Notes: generated by a model not told the origin, from the sequence alone. A stretch of DNA of 63,252 nucleotides from Marinilabiliales bacterium (GCA_007695015.1 REEN01000052.1:1-63252), one strand, 5' to 3'; shown: positions 9,823 through 19,626, counted from the stretch's first letter. Program-made: numbers and translations.

Positions 9823-9942
9823 AATTGATGGCGATTTGTGTTTTTTATTATCCTGCACTTTTCCCCTTCCGGAATGAGTTGACGAATTGCCGAAAATAAT
9901 ATTTCGCTGTAAATTAAAAACAGCAGTTGTATTATATTGTTG

Positions 9943-9972
9943 TTTCAAAAATAAGTTTTTTGATTATATTTG
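9943..9972 (+). promoter_or_regulatory. Probable promoter of the phe leader-pheA unit
   Basis: TATATTTG at 9965-9972 is a perfect Bacteroidota -7 box. TTTC at 9943-9946 sits 18 nt upstream in the -33 (TTTG) position with one mismatch. Transcription would then begin within a few bases of the leader-peptide ATG at 9979, so the leader may be translated from a very short or absent 5' UTR. Confidence 0.55.
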
Positions 9973-9978
9973 CCGGAT

Positions 9979-10047
9979 ATGATGATAACTATCAACAACA
10001 GCTTTTTCTTTTTCTTTTTCAGGAGCGATCCGGAAAAGGGACTGTGA
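9979..10047 (+). CDS. pheL: Phenylalanine attenuator leader peptide (22 aa, six Phe in a row)
   Basis: A 22-codon frame starting with a double ATG: MMITINNS, then six consecutive Phe codons (TTT/TTC alternating, 10003-10020), then RSDPEKGL and a TGA at 10045. It lies between a -7 box and an intrinsic terminator and precedes prephenate dehydratase, the committed step to Phe. Ribosomes starved for Phe-tRNA would stall on 10003-10020. The region just after the Phe codons (10027-10043) is complementary to the terminator's 5' arm: GATCCGG pairs with 10079-10085, and GGGACT with 10075-10080. CTTTTTC at 10014-10020 can also pair with 10032-10038, giving the classical 1:2, 2:3, 3:4 segment design. 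Confidence 0.88.
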   Translation: MMITINNSFFFFFFRSDPEKGL

Positions 10048-10072
10048 TATTGCTGTTTACAATATTGTTTGG

Positions 10073-10101
10073 AAAGTCCCGGATCTCCGGGACTTTTTTT
10101 T
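10073..10101 (+). terminator. Attenuator terminator in the pheA leader
   Basis: Perfect hairpin with arms AAAGTCCCGG (10073-10082) and CCGGGACTTT (10087-10096), loop ATCT, then a run of T to 10101. It ends 20 nt before pheA. The 5' arm is alternatively paired by sequence at the leader-peptide stop codon, so it should form only when the leader is fully translated. Confidence 0.92.
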
Positions 10102-10120
10102 AACCAAAACCTGAGTAACC

Positions 10121-11017
10121 ATGACAGAGCAAGACAAGAAGAAGCGTACATTAAGGGTCGCCATCCAGGGCGGTTACGGGGCGTTCCATGAGATTGCCGC
10201 CAGGAAATATTACAGTGACAGGGAACTGACCATTGTGCCGTGCGACACATTTATAGACCTGTTCGATTCGGTGGCAGGCGGCGGTTCGGATGCAGCAGTA
10301 GTGGCCATTGAGAATTCGGTTGCAGGATCGCTTATACCCAATTATGCATTGCTCAGTGGCAGCGGATTGACTGTAACTGGTGAGGTGTACCTCAGGATCG
10401 TCCAGAACCTGATCGGACTGCCGGGACAAAAACAGGAGGATATCACCCAGGTACATTCGCATCCTATGGCGATCCTGCAGTGCCAGGAATATCTTGCGCC
10501 TATGCGCAGCAGGGGAGTGAAGGTGATTGAGTCGATCGATACCGCACTAAGTGCAAAATGGATCAGCGAGAACCGCAAGACCGGGGTGGCAGCACTCGCC
10601 AGTGATCTGGCTGCCGGGATGTACGGACTGGAGATCATTGCCGCAAGTATCGAGAGCAACAAGCGGAACTTCACAAGGTTCCTGATAGCCGAACCTGTCG
10701 CTGAACATGTTACCGAACCCGGAATTGATGACAAGGGCAAACATACTGATAAGGCATCAGTTTGCTTTACGCTTCCCCACGCAGTGGGCAGCCTCTCACA
10801 GGTCCTTTCCGTTTTTGCCTTCTACCGCATAAATCTCTCCAAGATACAGTCACTGCCTGTAGTTGGAAAGGAATGGGAGTATTTCTTTTACCTGGACCTG
10901 CTGTACGACGACGTGTCAATGTACAAAAAATCGCTTGAGGCTGTAAAGCCGTTGATTGACAAGCTGCAGATACTTGGTGAATACAGGGCCGGTGAAAGAA
11001 ATAACGAAAAAATATGA
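10121..11017 (+). CDS. pheA: Prephenate dehydratase with ACT domain
   Basis: Converts prephenate to phenylpyruvate in Phe biosynthesis (cytoplasm). It has 298 residues: the dehydratase domain at about 10-192 includes the AIQGGYGAFHE start, VAIENSVAGS and the TRF motif (185-187) needed for catalysis; the ACT domain lies at about 212-285. The usual ESRP effector motif of the ACT domain reads QSLP here, in a KIQSLP context, as I recall it from other Bacteroidota. There is no chorismate mutase domain. It is expressed from the attenuated leader just upstream and is a one-gene unit; a second promoter and leader for the ilv operon begin right after its stop. Confidence 0.95.
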   Translation: MTEQDKKKRTLRVAIQGGYGAFHEIAARKYYSDRELTIVPCDTFIDLFDSVAGGGSDAAVVAIENSVAGSLIPNYALLSGSGLTVTGEVYLRIVQNLIGLPGQKQEDITQVHSHPMAILQCQEYLAPMRSRGVKVIESIDTALSAKWISENRKTGVAALASDLAAGMYGLEIIAASIESNKRNFTRFLIAEPVAEHVTEPGIDDKGKHTDKASVCFTLPHAVGSLSQVLSVFAFYRINLSKIQSLPVVGKEWEYFFYLDLLYDDVSMYKKSLEAVKPLIDKLQILGEYRAGERNNEKI

Positions 11018-11035
11018 TTTTTTTCATGAATTCTC

Positions 11036-11065
11036 TTTGAACTTAATTAATAATTCCTACATTTG
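11036..11065 (+). promoter_or_regulatory. Promoter of the ilv-leu-thr operon
   Basis: TTTG at 11036-11039 and TACATTTG at 11058-11065, separated by 18 nt, match the Bacteroidota sigma-ABfr consensus (TTTG, about 19 nt, TAnnTTTG) exactly. The start point would be near 11071, giving a short leader ahead of the peptide ATG at 11090. Confidence 0.75.
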
Positions 11066-11089
11066 TCCCGAATTTATGTTATAAAACAT

Positions 11090-11149
11090 ATGCGACACAT
11101 GCTAACATCGATCATCTTTATTATTCTTACCTGTCACGGGAAGAAGTGA
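11090..11149 (+). CDS. ilvL: Branched-chain amino-acid attenuator leader peptide (19 aa)
   Basis: A 19-codon frame, MRHMLTS then Ile-Ile-Phe-Ile-Ile-Leu-Thr (11111-11131), then CHGKK and TGA at 11147. Four Ile codons plus Leu and Thr fall in one block, as expected for a sensor of branched-chain aminoacyl-tRNA. GAAGTGAGA at 11143-11151, which overlaps the leader's stop codon, is perfectly complementary over 9 nt to TCTCACTTC at 11193-11201 in the terminator 5' arm and loop. A ribosome stalled on the Ile/Leu codons leaves this antiterminator free; one reaching the stop covers it and lets the terminator form. An inner ATG at 11099 is an alternative start. Confidence 0.87.
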   Translation: MRHMLTSIIFIILTCHGKK

Positions 11150-11185
11150 GACCGATGTTTGTATAGTCACAATATAAAAAACAAC

Positions 11186-11220
11186 AAAGCCCTCTCACTT
11201 CAAAAGTGAGGGGGCTTTTT
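11186..11220 (+). terminator. Attenuator terminator in the ilv leader
   Basis: Fifteen-pair hairpin: 5' arm 11186-11200 (AAAGCCCTCTCACTT), loop CAA, 3' arm 11204-11218 with a single G-U pair, followed by a T tract ending at 11220. The ilvD start codon is only 7 nt further on, so the ilvD ribosome-binding region is next to the terminator. Confidence 0.93.
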
Positions 11221-11227
11221 AAGTTAA

Positions 11228-13129
11228 ATGGCTATGCAGCGGAAACTGAGAAGCGACACCACTACCCGGGGCAGACTTAATGCCGGCGCAAGAAGCCTCT
11301 GGAGGGCAAACGGGATGAGGCATGAACAGATGGGCAAACCTGTCGTGGCCATTGCAAATTCATTCACACAATTTGTTCCAGGCCATGCGCACCTGCATGA
11401 TATCGGGCAGAAAGTGAAGAAACTTGTAGAGAAACAGGGATGCTTTGCTGCCGAGTTTAATACCATTGCAGTTGACGACGGCATTGCCATGGGACATAAT
11501 GGAATGCTCTATTCGCTGCCGTCGCGCGAGCTTATAGCCGACAGCGTTGAATATATGGTCAACGCACATTGTGCCGATGCACTTGTATGCATAAGCAACT
11601 GCGACAAGATAACCCCTGGCATGCTGATGGCAGCCATGCGGCTGAACATTCCGACCGTGTTTGTCAGTGGCGGACCCATGGAGGCTGGCAGGCACCGCGG
11701 CAGGGCAGTTGACCTGGTCGATGCCATGGTCGCCGCGGCCGACCCTTCGGCTGCTGACGAGGACTTATATGATATCGAAAAAAATGCCTGTCCCACCTGC
11801 GGATCCTGTTCGGGTATGTTCACAGCCAATTCGATGAACTGTCTTAATGAGGCTATCGGACTTGCCCTTCCGGGGAACGGTACGGTGGTTGCCACCCACG
11901 TCAACCGTTTATCGCTTTTCGAGGAGGCAGCCTCGCTTATAGTTTCGCTGGCGGAGAGGTATTATGGCAGCGGCGATGAGACCGTCCTGCCCAGGTCCAT
12001 AGCAACTCGCGATGCCTTTCTCAATGCTATGAGGCTCGATATTGCCATGGGAGGATCGACAAACACCGTTCTCCATCTCCTGGCTATCGCTCATGAAGCC
12101 GGAGTTGATTTTACCATGAAGGATATCGACAGGCTTTCGCGCACAACGCCTGTACTGTGCAAGGTGGCGCCCAGCAGCAGCTACCATGTAGAGGATGTAA
12201 ACCGGGCGGGAGGCGTGTTCGGTATCATGGCTGCACTCCGCGATGCAGGGCTGATTGATACGGATGTGCCCCGAATAGACTATCCCACCCTTGGCGATGC
12301 GCTGAGGGATTACGACCTGAAGTCGTCGTCGGCCATACAGAAGGCGTGGGACATATACGCAAGCGCACCCGGCGGCTTTCATAACCTGGTGCTGGGGTCG
12401 CAACGTACCGTTTACGAGAACCTTGACCTTGACCGTGAGAATGGTTGTATAAGGTCCGTTTCCAGTGCATGGTCAGTTGATGGGGGACTTGCAGTTCTTT
12501 ACGGCAATATCGCACCCTGCGGGTGTATAGTGAAAACGTCCGGTGTTGACCCGGAGTTGCTTCACTTTGAAGGTCCTGCCCGGGTATTTGAATCGCAGGA
12601 TGATGCATGCAGGGCAATACTTGATGGTGATATAAAGGCAGGAGAGGCGGTGATCATAAGGTATGAAGGACCACGCGGCGGACCGGGCATGCAGGAGATG
12701 CTCTATCCCACTTCATATCTTAAGTCCGCGCAACTGGGCGCCTCATGTGCCCTTGTCACCGACGGTCGGTTCTCGGGGGGTACAAGCGGACTGTCAATCG
12801 GACATGTTTCGCCCGAGGCTGCCGCAGGAGGCCCTCTTGCTCTTTTAAGGGACGGCGACAGGATAGTGATCGATATACCAGGAAGGGAGATAAATGCAGG
12901 TGTGCCTGATCAGGAGCTCTCAGCCCGGCGCAAAGAGGAGCTGCAGCGTAACGCTGATGCATTTACCCCCGCCGTGCGAAAGAGGAATGTCTCTTTATCG
13001 CTCAGGCTTTATGCCTCGGTAGTGTCGTCGGCCGACAGGGGAGCCGTAAGAATGCTTACCGGTGCAGGTAATACTGCCTGCAGCCATGAAAATGAGAATT
13101 CAGGCCTGGAGTACAGGCAGCAACAATAA
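11228..13129 (+). CDS. ilvD: Dihydroxy-acid dehydratase
   Basis: Fe-S enzyme that dehydrates 2,3-dihydroxy-isovalerate and -methylvalerate to the keto acids of Val, Leu and Ile. It is 633 residues, slightly longer than the usual ~560-616 because of a C-terminal tail. It follows the E. coli-type sequence closely: [34 protein letters not shown], cluster cysteines in [11 protein letters not shown] and [11 protein letters not shown], and late motifs GPRGGPGM and TDGRFSGGT. It is the first structural gene after the attenuator, and ilvB follows 8 nt after its stop. Confidence 0.97.
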   Translation: MAMQRKLRSDTTTRGRLNAGARSLWRANGMRHEQMGKPVVAIANSFTQFVPGHAHLHDIGQKVKKLVEKQGCFAAEFNTIAVDDGIAMGHNGMLYSLPSRELIADSVEYMVNAHCADALVCISNCDKITPGMLMAAMRLNIPTVFVSGGPMEAGRHRGRAVDLVDAMVAAADPSAADEDLYDIEKNACPTCGSCSGMFTANSMNCLNEAIGLALPGNGTVVATHVNRLSLFEEAASLIVSLAERYYGSGDETVLPRSIATRDAFLNAMRLDIAMGGSTNTVLHLLAIAHEAGVDFTMKDIDRLSRTTPVLCKVAPSSSYHVEDVNRAGGVFGIMAALRDAGLIDTDVPRIDYPTLGDALRDYDLKSSSAIQKAWDIYASAPGGFHNLVLGSQRTVYENLDLDRENGCIRSVSSAWSVDGGLAVLYGNIAPCGCIVKTSGVDPELLHFEGPARVFESQDDACRAILDGDIKAGEAVIIRYEGPRGGPGMQEMLYPTSYLKSAQLGASCALVTDGRFSGGTSGLSIGHVSPEAAAGGPLALLRDGDRIVIDIPGREINAGVPDQELSARRKEELQRNADAFTPAVRKRNVSLSLRLYASVVSSADRGAVRMLTGAGNTACSHENENSGLEYRQQQ

Positions 13130-13137
13130 TTACAGCC

Positions 13138-14871
13138 ATGCAAAAACAAAATGAATTATTGATGGAAGATCAGAAAAAAGAGACTGTTAAGATGACAGGT
13201 TCGGAGGCGGTAATGGAATCGTTCGTCCGCGAAGGCGTCGACCTGATATTCGGTTACCCCGGCGGTGCGATCATGCCGGTTTACGATGCACTCTACTCAT
13301 ACCGGGAAAAGATTAACCATATCCTGGTAAGACATGAGCAGGGAGCGGTACATGCCGCCCAGGGATACGCACGTGCCTCAGGAAGGGTTGGCGTGTGCCT
13401 GGTGACCTCTGGTCCGGCCGCTACCAATGCGGTTACAGGTATTGCCGATGCAATGATCGATTCTACACCCGTGGTTGTCATAAGCGGACAGGTGGGATCG
13501 GTGTTGCTGGGTTCCGATGCCTTCCAGGAGGTCGATGTGGTTGGTGTGACCCAGCCGGTTACCAAATGGAACTACCAGATAACACGCGCCGAAGAGATCC
13601 CGTGGGCGATTGCACGGGCTTTCTACATAGCCCGTACCGGGCGTCCCGGACCGGTATTGCTGGATATCACGAAAGATGCACAGTTCGGTTCACTGGATTA
13701 CAGCTATAAGCCGGTGACATCTGTCAGAAGCTACACCCCGTATCCTTCGGTTGATCCCGGACTGATAGAAGAGGCCGCAAGGCTCATAAACCTATCCTCC
13801 AGGCCAATGGCCCTGGTCGGACAGGGTGTGGTGCTTGCAGGTGCCGAAAAGGAGCTGATAGAATTTCTTGAAAAGACGGGCATACCGGCAGCGCAAACGC
13901 TCCTGGGATTGTCTGCCATACCCTCCGGTCATCCCCTTAATGTGGGGGGACTTGGTATGCATGGTAACTATGGTCCCAATGTAATGGTGAATCAAAGCGA
14001 CCTGGTGATTGCCATAGGAATGAGGTTTGACGACCGTGTGACTGCCGATCCGAAGAGGTATGCCACCAGCGCCAGGGTGATCCATATGGAGATAGACCCT
14101 GCCGAGATCAACAAGATAATCCATGCCGATGTGCCACTTCTCGGGAATGTTAAGGAGAGTCTGCCCATGCTTACCGGAAAGGTGAGCAAAAACGACCACG
14201 GCAATTGGGTTGAGGAGTTCAGGGCATGCGACAGGGTTGAGTACAAGCGGCTTGTTGAAAGGGAAATTTACCCCGACAAGCCCGAGATCACCATGGCAGA
14301 AGTTGTTAGAAGGGTTTCCGATGCCTATGATGACGACGCCATCATGGTGACCGATGTGGGTCAGCACCAGATGATCTCCTGGAGATATTTCAAATTCAGG
14401 CAGTCACGTTCGGTAATCACCAGCGGGGGACTCGGTACGATGGGCTTCGGACTGCCGGCTGCCATCGGGGCCAAGCTGGCAATGCCCGGCCGGCCGGTCT
14501 GCCTCTTTGTGGGTGACGGAGGGTTCCAGATGACGATCCAGGAGCTGGGCACCATATACCAGTCCAAGGTACCCGTAAAAATAGTACTGCTCAACAACAA
14601 CTTCCTGGGAATGGTAAGGCAGTGGCAGGAGCTCTTCTTTGACCACCGTTATGCACATACCTCCCTCATAAATCCCGACTTCCAGACAATTGCCAAAGGG
14701 TACTACGTGCCCGCGGTCAAGGTGACCAGGCGTGAGGAGCTGGACAAGGCGGTAAAAAAGATGGTCAGCGCTGAAGGCCCGTTCCTGCTCGAGGTTGCCG
14801 TCGAGAAAGAGGGCAATGTTTTCCCGATGGTGCCGGCAGGGGGCTCAGTCGATGAGATAATACTTGAATAA
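13138..14871 (+). CDS. ilvB: Acetolactate synthase, large (catalytic) subunit
   Basis: ThDP-dependent synthase forming acetolactate and acetohydroxybutyrate. It is 577 residues, or 569 if ATG 13162 is used. Visible features: catalytic Glu in VRHEQGAVHAAQGYAR, central FAD-type domain, and the ThDP/Mg motif from GDGGFQM to LLNNN near residues 460-485. It is directly followed by the small subunit, which confers feedback control. Confidence 0.97.
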   Translation: MQKQNELLMEDQKKETVKMTGSEAVMESFVREGVDLIFGYPGGAIMPVYDALYSYREKINHILVRHEQGAVHAAQGYARASGRVGVCLVTSGPAATNAVTGIADAMIDSTPVVVISGQVGSVLLGSDAFQEVDVVGVTQPVTKWNYQITRAEEIPWAIARAFYIARTGRPGPVLLDITKDAQFGSLDYSYKPVTSVRSYTPYPSVDPGLIEEAARLINLSSRPMALVGQGVVLAGAEKELIEFLEKTGIPAAQTLLGLSAIPSGHPLNVGGLGMHGNYGPNVMVNQSDLVIAIGMRFDDRVTADPKRYATSARVIHMEIDPAEINKIIHADVPLLGNVKESLPMLTGKVSKNDHGNWVEEFRACDRVEYKRLVEREIYPDKPEITMAEVVRRVSDAYDDDAIMVTDVGQHQMISWRYFKFRQSRSVITSGGLGTMGFGLPAAIGAKLAMPGRPVCLFVGDGGFQMTIQELGTIYQSKVPVKIVLLNNNFLGMVRQWQELFFDHRYAHTSLINPDFQTIAKGYYVPAVKVTRREELDKAVKKMVSAEGPFLLEVAVEKEGNVFPMVPAGGSVDEIILE

Positions 14872-14960
14872 CAGCATCTCCCATGAGCCGGCGCCTTACT
14901 GCCGGCCGGGCGGAGGAGATACATAACAATGCAAACCAGTTAATTACAAATAACAACACA

Positions 14961-15506
14961 ATGAAGCAGGAGTTCACTGTTACCGTATATACCGAAAATC
15001 GTGTCGGCATACTGAACCAGGTCACCTCGGTTTTTACGAGAAGGCACATCAATATAGAGAGTCTTACCACGTCGGAGTCGGCCATAGAAGGCATACACAA
15101 GTTCACTGTCGTGGTTTATGCCACGAAAGAGGAGATTGACGTACTCGTGCGTCAGATCGAGAAGCGCATCGACATCCTGAAAGCTTACTATTTCTCGCAG
15201 GATGAGATAGTCTACCAGGAGATAGCCCTATACAGGGTACCTACAGCCTCGCTTTTCGAAGGGAACGAGGTCGAAAAGCTGGTACGCCAGTTCGGTGCAA
15301 GAATCCTGGAGATGACGCCCGAATATACCGTCATTGAGAAGACCGGCCACAAGAACGAGACTCAGGAGCTTTTCAACAAGCTTGACCCTTACGGGGTCAC
15401 CCAGTTTACCAGGTCAGGGCGGGTAGCCGTGAACAAGCTGAAGAAGGAGCCGCTGAACAGCTACCTGCGCAAACTTGCAAAAAATGGCGTTAATCCAGGA
15501 AACTGA
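14961..15506 (+). CDS. ilvN: Acetolactate synthase, small (regulatory) subunit
   Basis: Regulatory ACT-domain subunit of acetolactate synthase, binding branched-chain amino acids. The start at 14961 (MKQEFTVTVYTENRVGIL) is chosen over the open frame from 14883: the ACT domain begins immediately, and the DNA before it is the A-rich leader usual for this phylum. This gives 181 residues, with the N-terminal ACT at 3-78 and the C-terminal small-subunit domain at 85-165. It lies 89 nt after ilvB. Confidence 0.93.
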   Translation: MKQEFTVTVYTENRVGILNQVTSVFTRRHINIESLTTSESAIEGIHKFTVVVYATKEEIDVLVRQIEKRIDILKAYYFSQDEIVYQEIALYRVPTASLFEGNEVEKLVRQFGARILEMTPEYTVIEKTGHKNETQELFNKLDPYGVTQFTRSGRVAVNKLKKEPLNSYLRKLAKNGVNPGN

Positions 15507-15597
15507 ACCCCCCGTCATTGCGCCGTGCAAGTCCGTGACATGAGGATTTAAAACGAATGAATATATACAACATTTTAAAAACCAATAAAACAGAACT

Positions 15598-16644
15598 ATG
15601 GCACAGATCAATTTTGGCGGAGTAACTGAAAATGTAGTAACCCGTGAAGAGTTTCCCCTGTCCAGGGCGCTTGAAGTAATGAAAGACGAGACCATTGCCG
15701 TGTTAGGTTACGGGGTGCAGGGACCCGGACAGGCACTGAACCTCAAAGACAATGGCTTCAATGTGATAGTGGGTCAGAGGAAAGAATCCAAAACCTGGGA
15801 AAAAGCTGTTGCTGACGGCTGGGAACCCGGCAAAAACCTCTTCCCTATAGAGGCAGCCCTGGAAAAGGGCACGGTAATACAGTACCTGCTTTCAGATGCA
15901 GGCCAGATAGCGCTGTGGCCGGCGGTGAAAAAAAACCTCTCTCCCGGCAAGGTGCTCTATTTCTCACACGGGTTCGGCATTACCTATAAGGAGCAGACAG
16001 GGATAATCCCCCCCAAAGATGTTGATGTAGTGCTTGTCGCTCCCAAAGGCTCGGGTACCAGTCTCCGCAGGATGTTTCTGGAGGGACGGGGACTTAACAG
16101 CAGCTATGCCATATTCCAGGATGCAACAGGCAGGGCAGAGGAGAGGGTCATTGCTCTCGGCATAGGGGTTGGCAGCGGATATCTGTTTGAAACCACTTTC
16201 AAAAAGGAGGTTTACAGCGATCTGACAGGCGAAAGGGGTACGCTGATGGGAGCAGTCCAGGGATTGTTCGCTGCACAGTACCAGGTTTTGCGTGAAAACG
16301 GCCACTCGCCGTCAGAAGCTTTCAACGAGACTGTTGAGGAGCTTACCCAAAGCCTTATGCCACTGGTTGCAGAGAACGGAATGGACTGGATGTATGCTAA
16401 CTGTTCGACCACTGCCCAGCGGGGTGCGCTGGACTGGTGGAAAAAATTCAGGGACACCAACCTGCCGGTTTTCCGGGAGCTCTATTCGGAGGTGGCCAAA
16501 GGCAACGAGGCCCGCAAGGCCATCGAGGCAAATTCAAAACCCGATTACAGGACCGGACTTGAAAAGGAGCTTGGCGAGCTGCGTGACTCTGAGATGTGGA
16601 GGGCCGGTGCCGAGGTCAGAAAACTGCGTCCCGAAAACCTATAA
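15598..16644 (+). CDS. ilvC: Ketol-acid reductoisomerase
   Basis: NADPH- and Mg-dependent isomeroreductase converting acetolactate to dihydroxyisovalerate. 348 residues. The Rossmann motif is GYGVQGPGQALNLKDNG (about 37-53), followed by GQRKESKTW, HGFGITY, and the C-terminal metal-binding region with ETVEELTQS and GMDWMYANCSTTAQRGA. The preceding 91 nt and following 59 nt are A-rich with no terminator-like hairpin, consistent with one operon. Confidence 0.96.
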   Translation: MAQINFGGVTENVVTREEFPLSRALEVMKDETIAVLGYGVQGPGQALNLKDNGFNVIVGQRKESKTWEKAVADGWEPGKNLFPIEAALEKGTVIQYLLSDAGQIALWPAVKKNLSPGKVLYFSHGFGITYKEQTGIIPPKDVDVVLVAPKGSGTSLRRMFLEGRGLNSSYAIFQDATGRAEERVIALGIGVGSGYLFETTFKKEVYSDLTGERGTLMGAVQGLFAAQYQVLRENGHSPSEAFNETVEELTQSLMPLVAENGMDWMYANCSTTAQRGALDWWKKFRDTNLPVFRELYSEVAKGNEARKAIEANSKPDYRTGLEKELGELRDSEMWRAGAEVRKLRPENL

Positions 16645-16703
16645 TACACTTAAAGAAAAGATAAAAGAACCATAAAATTGTAACCAATAAAACAGATTCT
16701 GAT

Positions 16704-18197
16704 ATGGACAAAAAGATTCACATTTTTGATACCACGCTGAGAGACGGTGAACAGGTCCCGGGCTGCCAGCTCAACACCATAGAAAAGATTGAGATTGCCA
16801 GGCAGCTTGAAAAGCTTGGAGTCGATATTATTGAAGCCGGGTTCCCTATCTCTTCACCCGGTGATTTCAACTCAGTTGTGGAAATATCCAAAACAGTTGA
16901 AAAACCGGTTGTTTGTGCCCTTACAAGAGCAGTTGATAAGGATATTGAGGTTGCGGCCGATTCACTGAAGTTTGCCAAAAGGAAGAGAATACATACAGGC
17001 ATCGGCACTTCTGAATTCCACATAAAGAATAAACTGAACTCGAACAGGGAAGATATACTCAAAAGAGCCGTTGCCGCGGTAAAGCTTTCAAGGAAATTTG
17101 TCGACGATGTAGAGTTTTACGCCGAGGATGCCGGGAGGACCGAAAACGAATACCTCGCAAGGGTTATCGAGGCCGTTATAAAGGCTGGCGCCACTGTTGT
17201 CAATATTCCCGATACCACGGGATACTGCCTGCCCGGCGAGTACGGCGAAAAGATAGCCTTCCTGGTGAATAATGTGCCCAACATCGACAAGGCGGTGATA
17301 TCAACACATTGTCATAATGACCTCGGCATGGCCACGGCCAATACGTTATCAGGTGTCATTAACGGTGCCCGCCAGGTGGAGGTCACCATAAACGGCATTG
17401 GCGAACGGGCCGGCAACACATCTCTTGAAGAGGTAGTCATGGCGCTGAAAAGCCATCATACGCTTGACTATGAAACGGGTGTCGACACACAGCAGATCAT
17501 GAGAACAAGCAAGCTGGTGTCTACCCTTATGCGCATGCCGGTACAGCCGAACAAAGCGATAGTCGGCCGCAATGCCTTTGCCCATTCTTCCGGCATTCAC
17601 CAGGACGGTGTGCTGAAAGACAGGCAAAACTACGAAATCATTGATCCTGCAGAAGTCGGCGTCAAAGAGTCCGCCATAGTGCTTACCGCACGCAGCGGAA
17701 GGGCAGCCCTGAAGCACCGTCTTCAGATACTGGGCTACGAGTTCGGTAACGAAGAGATGGAAGATGTATACAGCCGGTTCCTTGACCTGGCAGACAGGAA
17801 AAAGGATATCGGCGATGAGGATCTTGAGATCCTTGCGGGCAGGGAGAAGAAAGGTAAGCCGCCCATTGAGCTTGTCTCCCTCCAGGTGATGTGCGGCAAG
17901 TCCACCATCCCCACGGCAACGGTGCAGGTAAGCTTCAAGGGCGACGTCTTTACCGAGACCGCTTCCGGTAATGGCCCTATTGATGCCTCATTCACCGCCG
18001 TCAAGAACCTTGTAAAAAGGAGGGTGCGACTCGAGGAGTTTCTTATACAGGCCATCACCAGGGGCAGCGACGATCTCGGGAAGGTCCACGTGCAGATAGA
18101 GCACAAGGGTGACAACTATTACGGCTTTTCGGCCCATACCGATATCGTTACCGCATCCGTGGAGGCATTCCTCGATGCAATAGGAAAAATATCATAG
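16704..18197 (+). CDS. leuA: 2-isopropylmalate synthase
   Basis: Condenses acetyl-CoA with 2-oxoisovalerate, the first step of Leu synthesis. 497 residues. The TIM-barrel domain starts [14 protein letters not shown] with metal ligands in the HCHNDLGMA motif (HxH) and NGIGERAGN; the C-terminal LeuA dimer domain (about 365-495) is the Leu-responsive part. A paralogue at 20241 carries a similar catalytic core but a different C-terminus. Confidence 0.95.
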   Translation: MDKKIHIFDTTLRDGEQVPGCQLNTIEKIEIARQLEKLGVDIIEAGFPISSPGDFNSVVEISKTVEKPVVCALTRAVDKDIEVAADSLKFAKRKRIHTGIGTSEFHIKNKLNSNREDILKRAVAAVKLSRKFVDDVEFYAEDAGRTENEYLARVIEAVIKAGATVVNIPDTTGYCLPGEYGEKIAFLVNNVPNIDKAVISTHCHNDLGMATANTLSGVINGARQVEVTINGIGERAGNTSLEEVVMALKSHHTLDYETGVDTQQIMRTSKLVSTLMRMPVQPNKAIVGRNAFAHSSGIHQDGVLKDRQNYEIIDPAEVGVKESAIVLTARSGRAALKHRLQILGYEFGNEEMEDVYSRFLDLADRKKDIGDEDLEILAGREKKGKPPIELVSLQVMCGKSTIPTATVQVSFKGDVFTETASGNGPIDASFTAVKNLVKRRVRLEEFLIQAITRGSDDLGKVHVQIEHKGDNYYGFSAHTDIVTASVEAFLDAIGKIS

Positions 18198-18225
18198 TTG
18201 GACAAAAAGTTAAAACCATTGAACA

Positions 18226-19626
18226 TTGAGCAGCAAGACGACATTTGACAAGATATGGGACGATCATGTGGTAAGCACCGTTCCCGAAGGTCCCGATGTG
18301 CTGTATATCGACAGGCACTTTATCCACGAGGTTACCAGTCCCCAGGCGTTCGGGGGACTTAAAAGGAGAGGTATAAAGGTATTCCGTCCGGCCAATACGG
18401 TGGCCACGGCCGATCACAACGTACCGACAACCAATCAGCACCTGCCCATCCAGGAGGAGCTTAGCAGGGTTCAGGTAGAAAAACTGGCAGAGAACTGCAG
18501 CGAGCATGGCATCACCCTTTACGGGCTGAATCATGCCTATAACGGAATTGTCCATGTGATCGGTCCCGAGCTGGGTATAACACAGCCCGGCATGACGATA
18601 GTCTGCGGCGACAGCCACACATCGACCCACGGCGCCTTCGGCAGCATCGCTTTCGGCATAGGCACCAGCGAGGTGGAGATGGTTCTCGCCGGCCAGTGCA
18701 TAATGCAGGCACGTCCTAAAACCATGAGGATCAATATTGACGGTGTTCCCGGAAAAGGGGTTACCTCAAAGGATATCATACTGTACATAATAGCGCAGAT
18801 ATCAACAGGAGGGGCAACAGGGTATTTCGTGGAATACAGCGGTGAAGCGGTGCGGTCGCTCTCTATGGAGGCCAGGATGACCATTTGCAATATGAGTATT
18901 GAGATGGGTGCACGCGGGGGACTCATAGCCCCGGACGAGGTTACTTTTGAATATCTCAGGGGACGGGAATTTGCTCCTGCAGAGAAGGAGTTTGACAGAT
19001 ATGTTGAGAGGTGGAGAAAACTTGCATCGGACAGTAATGCGTCTTTCGATAAAGAACTTTATTTTGATGCCGCAGCTATTGAGCCGATGATTACCTGGGG
19101 CACCAATCCCGGTATGGGAATACCGGTCACTGCCCCTATTCCCCGGAAGGACGATACAGGTAACACATCTGAGGCATCTTTCAGAAAATCGCTCGATTAT
19201 ATGGGGTTTAATCCCGGCGAGCCGTTGGCGGGCAAGAGAGTGGACTACGTCTTTGTAGGCAGCTGCACCAATGGTAGGATAGAGGATATGAGGAGCTTTG
19301 CGCAATTTGTGAAAGGCAGGAAAAAGGCAGAAGGAGTAACGGCATGGATAGTGCCGGGGAGCAGGCAGGTTGAAAGGCAGGCTGCCGGGGAAGGCATACG
19401 GGATATCCTTGAAGAGGCAGGGTTTGAGTTGCGCCAGCCGGGCTGTTCAGCATGCCTGGCGATGAACGAGGATAAGATCCCTGAAGGAAAATATGCGGTT
19501 TCGACTTCCAACAGGAATTTCGAGGGAAGGCAGGGCCCTGGTGCACGCACCATGCTTGCCAGTCCCCTCACCGCCGCCGCTGCAGCGATCACTGGCGTGG
19601 TAACCGATCCGCGTGAATTTTTATAA
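18226..19626 (+). CDS. leuC: 3-isopropylmalate dehydratase, large subunit (TTG start)
   Basis: Aconitase-family isomerase large subunit; 466 residues, cytoplasmic. Fe-S ligands are in FVGSCTNGR and GCSACLAMN, and Hx[16 protein letters not shown] and [12 protein letters not shown] are present. The start is forced: an in-frame TGA lies at 18220 and the conserved [10 protein letters not shown] begins six codons after TTG 18226, with no ATG between. A TTG start is likely to lower translation relative to leuD, which is needed in equal amount. The gene begins 28 nt after leuA. Confidence 0.93.
   Translation: MSSKTTFDKIWDDHVVSTVPEGPDVLYIDRHFIHEVTSPQAFGGLKRRGIKVFRPANTVATADHNVPTTNQHLPIQEELSRVQVEKLAENCSEHGITLYGLNHAYNGIVHVIGPELGITQPGMTIVCGDSHTSTHGAFGSIAFGIGTSEVEMVLAGQCIMQARPKTMRINIDGVPGKGVTSKDIILYIIAQISTGGATGYFVEYSGEAVRSLSMEARMTICNMSIEMGARGGLIAPDEVTFEYLRGREFAPAEKEFDRYVERWRKLASDSNASFDKELYFDAAAIEPMITWGTNPGMGIPVTAPIPRKDDTGNTSEASFRKSLDYMGFNPGEPLAGKRVDYVFVGSCTNGRIEDMRSFAQFVKGRKKAEGVTAWIVPGSRQVERQAAGEGIRDILEEAGFELRQPGCSACLAMNEDKIPEGKYAVSTSNRNFEGRQGPGARTMLASPLTAAAAAITGVVTDPREFL

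Noticed and set aside
13792-14367. Long minus-strand open frame inside ilvB (191 codons)
   Set aside because: It mirrors the coding strand of ilvB, has no recognisable family and no leader; a shadow frame.
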